The notes beneath the pieces are model-generated. The model saw only the letters and a program-made list of their open reading frames with translations, had not been told where the DNA came from and did no database searches. From IMG/VR virus record IMGVR_UViG_3300033388_004609, positions 1 to 64,000 of that record: 64,000 bases of DNA; one strand, 5' to 3'. The position numbers and the translations under genes are program-made. Positions 33,893-41,396 of this stretch are shown here, in pieces. Within the stretch, counting starts at the first letter, position 1, and each line of letters starts with the position of its first letter. Source of the DNA: a virus.

Positions 33893-34560
33893 ATTATCTT
33901 TTGTTTGAATTGTTTAACATAATCCCTGTGTCCGTGTTGTATATCACTATAATCTGCTTTTTGCCATACTAGCGGTGGATTAAATGCAAATGCCTGGCAT
34001 TCTTTCTGCATTGTACATAAAAATCCATCTGCCGAATTTGTTAAGTATGGCCTATCGCTTGTCATTCTCTTTAGTACTCTCGAAAAGATTCTGTTATGCA
34101 AAGCATATGCATGCGTTGACATCATATCAAAAACTTTTATAATATGATCATTGTTGTCATTTATACTTACTGGCCTTATGCCATTCATGTTATACAATCC
34201 TCCAAGATAAAGCATGTCCCAATAATAAGGAACTTCTTTTATTCTATCTTCAAATACCATATTAAAAAAATCAATGAATTCACAATCATCCTCAAGTATT
34301 AATATAGATTCATATTTTTTATGTATTGCTTCCTTAATGATTGTTATTTGTGTTGATGTACCCCCAGCCACTCCATCAAACCCTCTCATTGGATGAGGGT
34401 ATTTGTCTCTCATCCAGCCCCACTCATTACCTTCTATACCTCTGAATACCTTTGCTTTTATACCAAGATTCCTGAATGTCTTTTTCATAGCAAGAAATCT
34501 ATCCCTTCTTCTTTTAAGGTTTATACAATATATCTTATCAAAGTACCTGTTCAGTGTCAT
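33889..34560 (-). CDS. GT25 glycosyltransferase (LPS/collagen galactosyltransferase family)
   Basis: 223 residues. FDKIYCINLKRRRDRFLAM (about 7-25) and LILEDDCEFID (about 93-103) are the family 25 signatures; the EDD site coordinates metal and sugar nucleotide. Bacterial GT25 adds sugars to lipopolysaccharide; eukaryotic and giant-virus members act on collagen hydroxylysine. Here the same phage encodes a collagen-like fibre. It overlaps the upstream gene by about 22 bases. Confidence 0.8.
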   Translation of the reverse strand: MTLNRYFDKIYCINLKRRRDRFLAMKKTFRNLGIKAKVFRGIEGNEWGWMRDKYPHPMRGFDGVAGGTSTQITIIKEAIHKKYESILILEDDCEFIDFFNMVFEDRIKEVPYYWDMLYLGGLYNMNGIRPVSINDNNDHIIKVFDMMSTHAYALHNRIFSRVLKRMTSDRPYLTNSADGFLCTMQKECQAFAFNPPLVWQKADYSDIQHGHRDYVKQFKQKII

Positions 34561-35008
34561 TTTGTAATCCTATTTGTTTTAAGATTATTTTCAACTCAGA
34601 AAGGTTTTTAATTGTTCCAGAAAATTGAATATAGTTAACATAGTCATCTTTTATTTCAACAAATATATTATCTCCATTTCTGACATAACGCAATCTATAA
34701 TTCCCTTTTTTAAAAACCAAGTCAGGCTTACCTGAGCCTTTACCAGTTATAGCTTCGGCATAAAAGCCCCATCCCAAACTTTCAATATCTTTTTTATCCA
34801 GATATTTAACACGAATCATTCCGAGATTATTATCGAGATTATATTTAATGAAATCAAGAGTATAAGGTTCTGACTTACCATATACTTGTTTAAACCATTC
34901 TTTAGGAGGACGTATTGCTAATGTTCCTGCAACAATATCGTTGTTTACTTCAAATTCAAATCCTGCATAGAATTCTGAAATTATTGGTGTATAGTATTTG
35001 TTTTTCAT
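34538..35008 (-). CDS. Hypothetical protein (156 aa)
   Basis: 156 residues, mixed beta/alpha, with a moderately basic N-terminal half and an acidic middle. The opening (MKNKYYTPIISEFYAGFEFEV...) is seen in many phage hypothetical proteins of Bacteroidetes. No motif is recognised. Its end overlaps the GT25 start, so it belongs to the same transcript. Confidence 0.5.
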   Translation of the reverse strand: MKNKYYTPIISEFYAGFEFEVNNDIVAGTLAIRPPKEWFKQVYGKSEPYTLDFIKYNLDNNLGMIRVKYLDKKDIESLGWGFYAEAITGKGSGKPDLVFKKGNYRLRYVRNGDNIFVEIKDDYVNYIQFSGTIKNLSELKIILKQIGLQNDTEQVL

Positions 35009-35013
35009 AATAA

Positions 35014-35130
35014 TTAATTATTTGAGAATTTTAATTTACAAATAAATTTTTTCCCTTTAGCCACAGCATTCGATATCAATTTCAATCTAAATGCTTTTAG
35101 CATTTTTCTTAATGACAACTCTATCTTCAT
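35014..35130 (-). CDS. Basic microprotein (38 aa), paralogous to the one at 54.6 kb
   Basis: ATG at 35130 overlaps the upstream stop by four bases (ATGA). The 38-residue product is very basic and ends KGKKFICKLKFSNN. An equal-length protein on the other arm (54610-54726) ends KGKIFICKLQFSNN and shares MKI-LS-RKM at its start, so both are real and homologous. The Cys and terminal hydrophobic stretch are conserved. Function unknown; nucleic-acid or membrane binding is possible. Confidence 0.7.
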   Translation of the reverse strand: MKIELSLRKMLKAFRLKLISNAVAKGKKFICKLKFSNN

Positions 35131-35348
35131 TTCAACTTTGTTATATCAATATTATTATCTGCCAACTTTTTGAACAGTCTAGCATTTTCAAGTATATTAA
35201 AAAACAATTCAATTATAGCCAGAACAAGAATCATACTGAGGTTTCTTCCGGTATCCAGATATACTATAAATGCTGATATAAACGTTACTAACATCATTAA
35301 ACTCACTGATTGAGATAGTATGTAGCGATACAATTTATATTTTTTCAT
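35127..35348 (-). CDS. Small two-helix membrane protein
   Basis: 73 residues with two hydrophobic helices (about 13-30 and 38-52) flanked by charged residues (MKKYKLYRY start, ENARLFKKL). Unrecognised. Overlaps the microprotein gene downstream. Could influence the host envelope. Confidence 0.55.
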   Translation of the reverse strand: MKKYKLYRYILSQSVSLMMLVTFISAFIVYLDTGRNLSMILVLAIIELFFNILENARLFKKLADNNIDITKLK

Positions 35349-35350
35349 TA

Positions 35351-35692
35351 TTAGTTTTTTATTATTGAGTAAATTTTATCAACAAGCCATTCAAGTAAAT
35401 AACATTCAGTTTCATCATTTTCTATATCAAGTTCAACCCCTCTTTCTCTAAAAATAATATTTACCATATGTTTGCATTCATGTGCAATACATCCTATTTT
35501 GATTTTCATATCATTCCTAAAGAATAATGTGAATTTATTTGCTTCACTATTCCATAGAGCTCTTCCAGATGTCATTTCGTAAAGTTTACCAAACCCATAC
35601 TGAATATTTATTTCATTTAATTCATCATAATTACCGTAATAAACTATTATCTGTACACAATATAAAGGTACTTTTACTACTCTCTTCTTCAT
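35351..35692 (-). CDS. Small zinc metallopeptidase-like protein (HExxH)
   Basis: 113 residues when started at the ATG at 35692, which follows the TAG of the upstream gene. The motif IAHECKHMV is a full HExxH zinc site. A later acidic stretch (DENDETECYLLEWLVDKI) could supply the third ligand. Compact zincin-like proteins of this kind are common in phages and have no established substrate. A longer 126-residue version would begin at 35731 inside the preceding gene. Confidence 0.65.
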   Translation of the reverse strand: MKKRVVKVPLYCVQIIVYYGNYDELNEINIQYGFGKLYEMTSGRALWNSEANKFTLFFRNDMKIKIGCIAHECKHMVNIIFRERGVELDIENDETECYLLEWLVDKIYSIIKN

Positions 35693-35693
35693 A

Positions 35694-35837
35694 CTACTTA
35701 GTTCTAATTGATTCATCAGGTGAAGTTGCAAAGTCCGGACGGTCAGTATTATTCATACTGAATATCATTACTAACCATATCAAAGCAATTATTATTGCTA
35801 TTATAAAACATCCTATATTCTTTGTTTTTTCTTTCAT
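35694..35837 (-). CDS. Small single-pass membrane protein (47 aa)
   Basis: ATG at 35837, TAG at 35694-35696. The product has MKEKTKN, one hydrophobic helix of about 18 residues and an acidic, Thr-rich outside part ending DESIRTK. It fills the gap exactly between the metallopeptidase and the following gene upstream. Function unknown. Confidence 0.6.
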   Translation of the reverse strand: MKEKTKNIGCFIIAIIIALIWLVMIFSMNNTDRPDFATSPDESIRTK

Positions 35838-35844
35838 TATACTA

Positions 35845-36165
35845 TTAGTGATAACCATGTTTTAAAAAATAGTTACGACAAAGTTCTATTGTTATATTCT
35901 TTCTATCGATTTTTATAAAATCATTATTTATCATGTAACTCAAATTATGTTCTATGTTAAGTCTGCTTAATATTCTATCAAGTAAACACATATTCGCTTC
36001 ACGTGATTCCGGATGAGAATGATTGCTATGATCTCTTACTTTAACAATATATCCTGAAAACAACCAATCTATTGCAGCATTTATTTGTCTTGTCGAGTTT
36101 CCATGACTTCTTCCTGTTATTTCTAAAACTCCAATTCTTGTATCTTTCGTTATTTTTTGTTTCAT
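35845..36165 (-). CDS. Hypothetical protein (106 aa)
   Basis: 106 residues, His- and Arg-rich, containing RDHSNHSHPESREANMCLLDRIL. The combination of a conserved His cluster and helical C-terminus could fit a nucleic-acid-binding fold, but I recognise no family. Stop and start overlap with the zinc-ribbon gene upstream (position 36165). Confidence 0.5.
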   Translation of the reverse strand: MKQKITKDTRIGVLEITGRSHGNSTRQINAAIDWLFSGYIVKVRDHSNHSHPESREANMCLLDRILSRLNIEHNLSYMINNDFIKIDRKNITIELCRNYFLKHGYH

Positions 36166-36374
36166 TAATTATTTGTCTTTTTTTCTAAACTAGTATAACT
36201 CATACAATTATTACACCATATATCTTGATGTGTTTCTCCGTCTGGATAACCATCGCAATTAGAAGAAGTTATTTCACCTGTTTTGAGATTTTTCCAAACT
36301 AATATTCTAACATCATCACTATTGCATTTAACACATCTCCAACTAATATTCTTAATCATTATTTTTTCTTTCAC
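36165..36374 (-). CDS. Small zinc-ribbon protein
   Basis: 69 residues with two Cys pairs, WRCVKC (about 12-17) and WCNNC (about 53-57), separated by an SSNCDGYPDG stretch. This is a zinc-ribbon arrangement. Small zinc-ribbon proteins are common in phage early regions and may bind nucleic acid or host proteins. Confidence 0.6.
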   Translation of the reverse strand: MKEKIMIKNISWRCVKCNSDDVRILVWKNLKTGEITSSNCDGYPDGETHQDIWCNNCMSYTSLEKKTNN

Positions 36375-36559
36375 AATTGTTTCATTTTTATATGATTTAG
36401 TAATTTAAATTTGAATCCAAAAAATTGTAATATTTTTCTCCACAAATTAAACTTATACACTTTAATTACTTTATACTTTATATAATCTGCATTAGTTATT
36501 ACATCTCCCTTTTTAGTCCAATTTGGTGTTATGCGTATTTTTACAATATTTCTTCTCAT
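36371..36559 (-). CDS. Small basic hypothetical protein (62 aa)
   Basis: 62 residues, basic, with KIRITPNWTKKGDVITNADYIKYKVIKVYKF and a C-terminal hydrophobic to basic segment. The four-base overlap with the zinc-ribbon gene downstream implies coupled translation. Not recognised. Confidence 0.5.
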   Translation of the reverse strand: MRRNIVKIRITPNWTKKGDVITNADYIKYKVIKVYKFNLWRKILQFFGFKFKLLNHIKMKQL

Positions 36560-36562
36560 TAT

Positions 36563-36715
36563 TTAATTCATTATTATATTAAATACTAAAGGTTTCTCAT
36601 TCACCTTTTGTATACGAAGCAGGTATACTACTCCCTGGTCCCAGGTATACAGTCTACCTCGGATATGCTCTTGTATAAGAGTTCTCGGTTTTGTATGTAG
36701 TTTAAATTTCTGCAT
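36563..36715 (-). CDS. Small protein (50 aa), possible relative of the next upstream gene
   Basis: ATG at 36715, TAA at 36563-36565. The sequence RLYTWDQGVVYLL...EKPLVFNI parallels KLYSTWQAGIICYSG...KLRVLTFS in the 62-residue protein upstream (36749-36937), so this frame rather than the overlapping one is probably the coding one. Basic, no motif. Confidence 0.5.
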   Translation of the reverse strand: MQKFKLHTKPRTLIQEHIRGRLYTWDQGVVYLLRIQKVNEKPLVFNIIMN

Positions 36716-36748
36716 ACAGTCATCACTTTTATTGATTCGGACATATAT

Positions 36749-36937
36749 TTAATTTACACTAAATGTTAAAACTCTCAGTTTCTTTTTTGTTTCCAAAGGA
36801 TATCCACTATAACATATTATTCCGGCTTGCCATGTTGAATATAATTTCATATTCTTAAATCCTTTTACCTCAATCCTTCCATCTTCAATAGTAAATGGTT
36901 CATCTCTACCCGGCATCTGGTATTTCTTTCTTTTCAT
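36749..36937 (-). CDS. Small hypothetical protein (62 aa)
   Basis: 62 residues, basic N-terminus (MKRKKYQMPGRDEPF), mixed charge. Shares a short C-terminal pattern with the next downstream gene. The start overlaps the 3' end of the HTH gene upstream by about 32 bases. Function unknown. Confidence 0.5.
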   Translation of the reverse strand: MKRKKYQMPGRDEPFTIEDGRIEVKGFKNMKLYSTWQAGIICYSGYPLETKKKLRVLTFSVN

Positions 36938-37133
36938 TTCTAAATCCCTGTTTTCCTTTTATTATTGTTTTTGTTTTGAATAATAAATGTTTTGAATTAT
37001 TATAAAATGTTTTTTTGTTACGCAACCAATTAGATAACGTGTGATAACTAATTCCACTAAAATCTGCAACACTTTTCAAATTTGTTGCCACAATTCCCTT
37101 CTTCTTTATTTTATCAAAATATCCAAATGCCAT
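36906..37133 (-). CDS. Small helix-turn-helix regulator
   Basis: 75 residues. NLKSVADFSGISYHTLSNWLRNKKTF is a clear helix-turn-helix (Ser-Gly-Ile turn, recognition helix YHTLSNWLR). The C-terminal part is very basic. The gene has its own promoter with an operator-like inverted repeat just upstream (37185-37211), the expected layout for an autoregulated transcription factor. It is a candidate reader of the repeated operator in this genome. Confidence 0.65.
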   Translation of the reverse strand: MAFGYFDKIKKKGIVATNLKSVADFSGISYHTLSNWLRNKKTFYNNSKHLLFKTKTIIKGKQGFRNEKKEIPDAG

Positions 37134-37159
37134 GTTGCTTTTTCTTTAATCTGTCGGTA

Positions 37160-37190
37160 CAAATATAAACTAATAATTTAAAATAACAAA
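37160..37190 (-). promoter_or_regulatory. Promoter for the HTH gene
   Basis: Minus-strand TTTG at 37190-37187, exactly 19 bases, then TATATTTG at 37167-37160; a match to the Bacteroidetes consensus. The TTTG lies inside one arm of the operator repeat, so a bound protein would block or alter recognition. Confidence 0.7.
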
Positions 37191-37211
37191 CTAGCACTCT
37201 AAGAGTTTGTT
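37185..37211. repeat. Operator-like inverted repeat, copy A
   Basis: Perfect 8-bp inverted repeat AACAAACT-N11-AGTTTGTT, overlapping the 3' end of the Rha gene and the -33 box of the HTH promoter. Best copy of a five-member family (see also 41371, 42083, 42803, 43728). Confidence 0.7.
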
Positions 37212-37993
37212 AATTTCCTTAATTCCTTGTCGATTATCATATGAATAAATCGCCTTCCTTTTTCTGTCCATCGTGAATCAATAGAGGTATATATTACATT
37301 ATCTTTCTCGAATGTTGTTGTCCTAGTTAATGTGTAATCTCTATTTTGGTAAAGTGCAAATAACACCCAATGTTTATCTCTTTTATAGATTATTCTCTTT
37401 TCATTAAGAATTCTATTCAACTTTATTGCACTCATCCCAAGTTCTTTAGCTATCGTAGTAGCAGTATAACCTGTCTTGCTTTGTAGTACCTTATCATGGT
37501 ATACAACCTTTGGGTGGTATTCATAGATAGCATACTTTTGTTTGGCTATAATGGACTTACTTTTATCTACAGTGCTCTCTAATGCTCTTATACGGTCTGA
37601 GAGGATACTCATGGCCCGGTTCAGTATATAGTCATCATTCTTTAGTAATGCTTCACGCTTATTGAATTCTTTAATAAACATCTCTTTAAAACCACTTGCT
37701 TTCTTGCCGGTAAAACCCATTCCTAAAAAACTAAACCCGTCTCTAGTTATTTCATATGCTGGCATCTTTTTATTTTGAGAACTAGTATAAGAGGATAAGC
37801 CAAAATTGCGTTCTCTAAATTCCTTACTACAAGTTAGTCCACCAATATCTCGTAACACATCTCTATGGTTTTTTCCAAAGATTTTTGCAATAATAAGAGA
37901 AGTAGTAACATCTTTTCCTTTATCATTCCTAGATACTAATTGAATTACATTTTTCTGAATTACTTCTTTACTAAATAAGTCTGGTTCACTCAT
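37199..37993 (-). CDS. Rha-type phage regulator with KilAC/ANT C-terminal domain
   Basis: 264 residues. The N-terminal part matches phage Rha (VTTSLIIAKIFGKNHRDVLRDI...FRERNF...YEITRDGFSFLGMGFTGKKA). The C-terminal part matches the KilAC/ANT antirepressor domain (AKELGMSAIKLNRILNE...HWVLFALYQNRDYTLTRT). Such proteins act as regulators of phage development, often in Rha/ANT fusions. The stop lies inside the operator-like repeat of the HTH gene downstream. Not evidence by itself of lysogeny: no integrase is seen. Confidence 0.8.
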   Translation of the reverse strand: MSEPDLFSKEVIQKNVIQLVSRNDKGKDVTTSLIIAKIFGKNHRDVLRDIGGLTCSKEFRERNFGLSSYTSSQNKKMPAYEITRDGFSFLGMGFTGKKASGFKEMFIKEFNKREALLKNDDYILNRAMSILSDRIRALESTVDKSKSIIAKQKYAIYEYHPKVVYHDKVLQSKTGYTATTIAKELGMSAIKLNRILNEKRIIYKRDKHWVLFALYQNRDYTLTRTTTFEKDNVIYTSIDSRWTEKGRRFIHMIIDKELRKLTNS

Positions 37994-38448
37994 TTTGTTT
38001 TCTCCTTTATAATTTCCAATGGTGTTCTTTTATCATTTATTCCTAATTCTGCAGTCCCATCCAGTATTCCTTGTAAATCCAAATATCCTCTACCCAATGC
38101 TAAGACAGCTAATAATTGCCGGATAATAAAATCAATAAACTGGTCTTCTTCAATTTTGAGTTTTCTTTTTTCTTTTTTTTCATTTACAAAAGTACTTTCA
38201 TTTGTCAAACGAAGATATAGTTTCTGAATTGTTGGGAAAGTACCATTCTCTGATTTGTAAAAAAAATGAGATATATATTCTAAATATATCGTTTTGTGAT
38301 TCTCGTATTTTATCTTACGTTTAAAATACAATCCTTCGTATTTAAGAATAAATAGTTTCTTCGTTTTATTGGACATCTCGGAACGAAAGATCAATCCATC
38401 AATCAAACTATTAATATAATTAATTGTTTTTACGTTATCAAATTTCAT
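37990..38448 (-). CDS. Hypothetical protein (152 aa)
   Basis: 152 residues, Lys-rich and helical, with a C-terminal block LALGRGYLDLQGILDGTAELGIND. Overlaps the Rha gene start by four bases (ATGA), so probably made with it; a partner or regulator of Rha is possible. Not recognised. Confidence 0.5.
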   Translation of the reverse strand: MKFDNVKTINYINSLIDGLIFRSEMSNKTKKLFILKYEGLYFKRKIKYENHKTIYLEYISHFFYKSENGTFPTIQKLYLRLTNESTFVNEKKEKRKLKIEEDQFIDFIIRQLLAVLALGRGYLDLQGILDGTAELGINDKRTPLEIIKEKTK

Positions 38449-38450
38449 AA

Positions 38451-38717
38451 TTAATCCTCCTGTTTATTAAATAATTTCTCCATGTATTCTTTTGTGCCAA
38501 CAGAGATACCTCTTACTAATTCCTTGTCTTTCTCAATAGCTATCCCCCATCCCATCTCTAATGAAGCCAAGCTGATTAATATTAGAGGGTGTATTTCTTT
38601 GCCTTTTTTAAATTTCAATTCTTTGTAATTAATTAAAGAACTCTCAAGCATTTTCTTTAATGTTTCTTCTGGTGTTAATTGTGATGTGATATAATCATAT
38701 AATTCATCAAGTGTCAT
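38451..38717 (-). CDS. Small helical protein (88 aa)
   Basis: 88 residues, helical and mildly acidic at both ends. Three bases from the next gene, so in the same operon. Not recognised. Confidence 0.5.
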   Translation of the reverse strand: MTLDELYDYITSQLTPEETLKKMLESSLINYKELKFKKGKEIHPLILISLASLEMGWGIAIEKDKELVRGISVGTKEYMEKLFNKQED

Positions 38718-38763
38718 GTTTCTTTATTAAATAACAAAATTACATTCGATATGTTTATTAATT

Positions 38764-39078
38764 TTATTTACATCTCCCATACAACTCAATACCTTTAAAA
38801 GCATCGTTACCTGTATCCTCTTTAGTTAATACTTCCACTCTATAGCCATTAACCATAACAACTGTAAAAAGAGCAGATACATTTATGATTTTATCCGGAA
38901 CAGAGAAGTACTTTATTTCTGCTTTAAACATCATTTTATGAATTGGATCACAAATAATAAATTCCGGAACAAGGCCCGAATCTATAATTTTATAAAACGA
39001 TTCTTCAATACTATTACATATGATTGTTCTCCCACTATTAACTTGTTTATCGTATTTTTTTATATCTGTGATTATCAT
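38764..39078 (-). CDS. Hypothetical protein (104 aa)
   Basis: 104 residues, beta-rich in the second half (IINVSALFTVVMVNGYRVEV). Not recognised. Its neighbours are small phage genes, including an ASCH-like protein upstream. Confidence 0.45.
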   Translation of the reverse strand: MIITDIKKYDKQVNSGRTIICNSIEESFYKIIDSGLVPEFIICDPIHKMMFKAEIKYFSVPDKIINVSALFTVVMVNGYRVEVLTKEDTGNDAFKGIELYGRCK

Positions 39079-39089
39079 AATATTAATTA

Positions 39090-39428
39090 TTAAATATATT
39101 CAAACTCAATTCTATTCACCAATGTATTAAACGCGCACTTCATATTCTTCATAAACATTTCAATAAAGTCCTGTCTGCTATAATCCGAGAATCCTTCTTT
39201 GACAACATCCTCTTGTGTAATCTTGTATAACCTTTCTTGTCGCACATCAATAATTCTTATCTGGCAAATCTTCTCAATTTTACCTCCTTTCCCTAATCCC
39301 TGGCATTTTACACAGGCATTAAGAACGTCACCCACTTTAAGAAATCTCCATCCTAATCTGCGGGTAACAGTCTTTGTACTATCTCTAACCTGTTGTGTAG
39401 TCAGAAAGAAACTTATATTGCGTGGCAT
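39090..39428 (-). CDS. ASCH-like domain protein
   Basis: 112 residues. The pattern SFFLTTQQVRDSTKTVTRRLGWRFLKVGD (about 6-34) and a following IRIIDVRQERLYKITQEDVVKEGFSDYSRQDFIEMF is that of phage ASCH-superfamily proteins. The ASCH fold (a PUA-like barrel) binds RNA or nucleotides. Phage copies are of unknown exact role. Length matches the family. Confidence 0.7.
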   Translation of the reverse strand: MPRNISFFLTTQQVRDSTKTVTRRLGWRFLKVGDVLNACVKCQGLGKGGKIEKICQIRIIDVRQERLYKITQEDVVKEGFSDYSRQDFIEMFMKNMKCAFNTLVNRIEFEYI

Positions 39429-39432
39429 AATT

Positions 39433-39843
39433 TTACTCTTTTGTCATTATTGCTCTTAATTGCAAGATCTTCTCATATTCTTTTGGAAAAGTCTTTTGTC
39501 GCCACTTTTCTCTTTTAGCTTCATATTCAGAATATCCATCCAGATCAAATTCCGCATATTTTAATTGTGGGTTTGTACTGAATATCCCATCTAATGAGAA
39601 GTGTGTATAATTAGGCCAACCACCATTGATTAATTTATGTACACCTATCCCAAAATGATTAGCAATCATAAATACTCGTTCTTTCTTATATGTAATCTGA
39701 ATTGCCGGAATACAAGCTTTGTCACCATATTGCAAAAAGCATTCGTAATTGTACCAATAAATAGGTTTTTCTTTATTTCTTTTTACAATACAATTTCCAA
39801 ATTTGACCTTTATATTCTCTCCTTGCCATTGATACTTTCCCAT
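39433..39843 (-). CDS. Hypothetical protein (136 aa)
   Basis: 136 residues, Tyr/Phe/Trp-rich, including GVHKLINGGWPNYTHFSLDG. Four bases before the ASCH-like gene. Not recognised; the aromatic richness suggests a compact beta fold. Confidence 0.5.
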   Translation of the reverse strand: MGKYQWQGENIKVKFGNCIVKRNKEKPIYWYNYECFLQYGDKACIPAIQITYKKERVFMIANHFGIGVHKLINGGWPNYTHFSLDGIFSTNPQLKYAEFDLDGYSEYEAKREKWRQKTFPKEYEKILQLRAIMTKE

Positions 39844-39848
39844 ATCAC

Positions 39849-40466
39849 TTACACAATTGGTTGATTGCTTTCCTCTCCTTCATTACCATCTGGTTCTTTA
39901 TCAGCATACTGCCTTTCATTTGTATTAGCATCATCGAGATCACTGTCTTTTACATCATCCGGAATATCAACTTTTTCAAGATCAGGTTTTTCTTCTTGTT
40001 TGATTACTTGTTCATCAATCTCATCAGGATCTTCAAAGTCAAGTGTAGCTTGCTTAATCATTTTCCCTTCGAAGAGATACTTGCCAGCTTCGTTTACAAC
40101 GATATCTACAACAGTCTGCAGATCACTCTCGAATCCATAAGCATCCTTAGACAAGTCGATAGCATCTGAATTAATTGCCAGTTTCTTCTCTGATGGTGCA
40201 GTTAGTATACCTTTTAATACTACAATAGTATCTGACTTGATCGCGAACCCTGTTGAGATTACATTAGAGGCTTTCTCTTGTGGTACCAGGTGTACCTTTG
40301 CAAGATACTCATTAAAGCTCTGTATAGCGTTAATAAGGTCCGGGTGGGGTGAATTTTTCTTATCCTCGATGTTAACATTACGATCTGTTTTCATATCGTA
40401 ATAACTAATCTCGATACCTGCTTTGAGGATCTTTACTGATAAAATACTGTAATTTTTCTTGTTCAT
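39849..40466 (-). CDS. Acidic-tailed hypothetical protein (205 aa)
   Basis: 205 residues. The first 130 are mixed alpha/beta with a short repeat-like beta region; the C-terminal 60 are strongly acidic (DPDEIDEQVIKQ...DVKDSDLDDANTNERQ), typical of proteins that bind basic partners or mimic DNA. Location in the early arm. Family not recognised. Confidence 0.5.
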   Translation of the reverse strand: MNKKNYSILSVKILKAGIEISYYDMKTDRNVNIEDKKNSPHPDLINAIQSFNEYLAKVHLVPQEKASNVISTGFAIKSDTIVVLKGILTAPSEKKLAINSDAIDLSKDAYGFESDLQTVVDIVVNEAGKYLFEGKMIKQATLDFEDPDEIDEQVIKQEEKPDLEKVDIPDDVKDSDLDDANTNERQYADKEPDGNEGEESNQPIV

Positions 40467-40488
40467 AATAAATTGTTTTAAATTATAA

Positions 40489-41082
40489 TTAGTACCATTT
40501 TTCTTTAAACTCTTTTCTTATTTGCTCCATTACATTACCACCGGCATACTTAGCAGTTTTTTCATTATGAATGACATAAGCACTACAACCAAGTGTCGGG
40601 GACATCATCTTAAAACTACAACAGGCTATAACATTTGTTTCTTTAATTATGAATTCTTCTTTGTTTAACATAAAATGTTTTTCTTGTAGCTTATCACACA
40701 TCTTAAGATAATGACTATATTTAATTGCAATCTTCTCTAGATCTTCTTTAGTTATATGTTTGTTAATACTAGACCAATCCGGATGCTTATCAATAAATTG
40801 GGTTGTTCTCCTCCATTCTTCATATATTTTCTCTCTATCATATGCTAATCTTACACGCTCATATTCCCGGTAATGTTTTTTATCTTCCACTTCCTGCTGG
40901 TGTCTTAATAGTGGGGTATCTTCTTCAAACGAAACGCGTTCTCCATTAACAATATAATTTTCGTCATCAATCTTTATGAGATCGTTTTTACTTTTCCAGG
41001 GGTTTCCCTTTTGGGTTCCTTTCTTATTGTATAAAAACCATACAAATAAGAATGTAAAAATTATTACTATTCCATATTCCAT
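40489..41082 (-). CDS. Membrane-anchored hypothetical protein (197 aa)
   Basis: 197 residues with a hydrophobic N-terminal helix (MEYGIVIIFTFLFVWFLY) followed by a long helical, charged part and a C-terminal domain containing NVIACCSFKMM and YVIHNEKTAKYAGG. The start does not overlap the next gene. Unknown; a membrane-bound inhibitor of host functions or of superinfection is a possibility. Confidence 0.5.
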   Translation of the reverse strand: MEYGIVIIFTFLFVWFLYNKKGTQKGNPWKSKNDLIKIDDENYIVNGERVSFEEDTPLLRHQQEVEDKKHYREYERVRLAYDREKIYEEWRRTTQFIDKHPDWSSINKHITKEDLEKIAIKYSHYLKMCDKLQEKHFMLNKEEFIIKETNVIACCSFKMMSPTLGCSAYVIHNEKTAKYAGGNVMEQIRKEFKEKWY

Positions 41083-41083
41083 A

Positions 41084-41311
41084 TTATTTTCCTTTCATAA
41101 TATCCCATTGATATAATTCATTTATCTCATTCTCTTCTGAAGGAGTAAGTAGTTTTGAAATTTCGCTGATAAATTCCTTATCTAATTCTTGTTGCTTGAA
41201 ATACATATAGGCTGCACTTGCAATATCTATCCCATAATCAGGGATTAATTCAAGGAATTCTTTTACTTCTTTTTCTGCTTTATTCATTACATAGTTTGTT
41301 AAATAAGACAT
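41084..41311 (-). CDS. Small helical protein (75 aa), first gene of a promoter-driven unit
   Basis: Start chosen at the ATG at 41311; an in-frame TTG upstream (41344) would lie within the promoter's -7 box and is less likely. The product (MSYLTNYVMNKAEKEVKEFLE...) is helical and acidic. Directly downstream of the 41.34-kb promoter. Function unknown. Confidence 0.55.
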   Translation of the reverse strand: MSYLTNYVMNKAEKEVKEFLELIPDYGIDIASAAYMYFKQQELDKEFISEISKLLTPSEENEINELYQWDIMKGK

Positions 41312-41332
41312 ACTAGCATTCGATAACTTTGT

Positions 41333-41363
41333 CAAAGATAACAAACTTTAATTAGAAACCAAA
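41333..41363 (-). promoter_or_regulatory. Promoter at 41.34 kb
   Basis: Minus-strand TTTG at 41363-41360, a 19-base spacer and TATCTTTG at 41340-41333. The operator-like repeat (copy B) lies just upstream, at 41371-41396. Confidence 0.7.
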
Positions 41364-41370
41364 TAAAAAG

Positions 41371-41396
41371 ACAAACATACCGAGCGGCAGTTTGTT
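41371..41396. repeat. Operator-like inverted repeat, copy B
   Basis: Minus strand AACAAACT-N11-TGTTTGT. It lies beside the 41.34-kb promoter. Copy B also overlaps the last bases of the Tat-exported gene, as copy A overlaps its upstream gene. Confidence 0.6.

Noticed and set aside
37199-37993. Rha/KilAC as a sign of a temperate phage.
   Set aside because: No integrase, excisionase, attachment core or CI-type repressor pair is recognised in the window; Rha-type proteins also occur in virulent phages.
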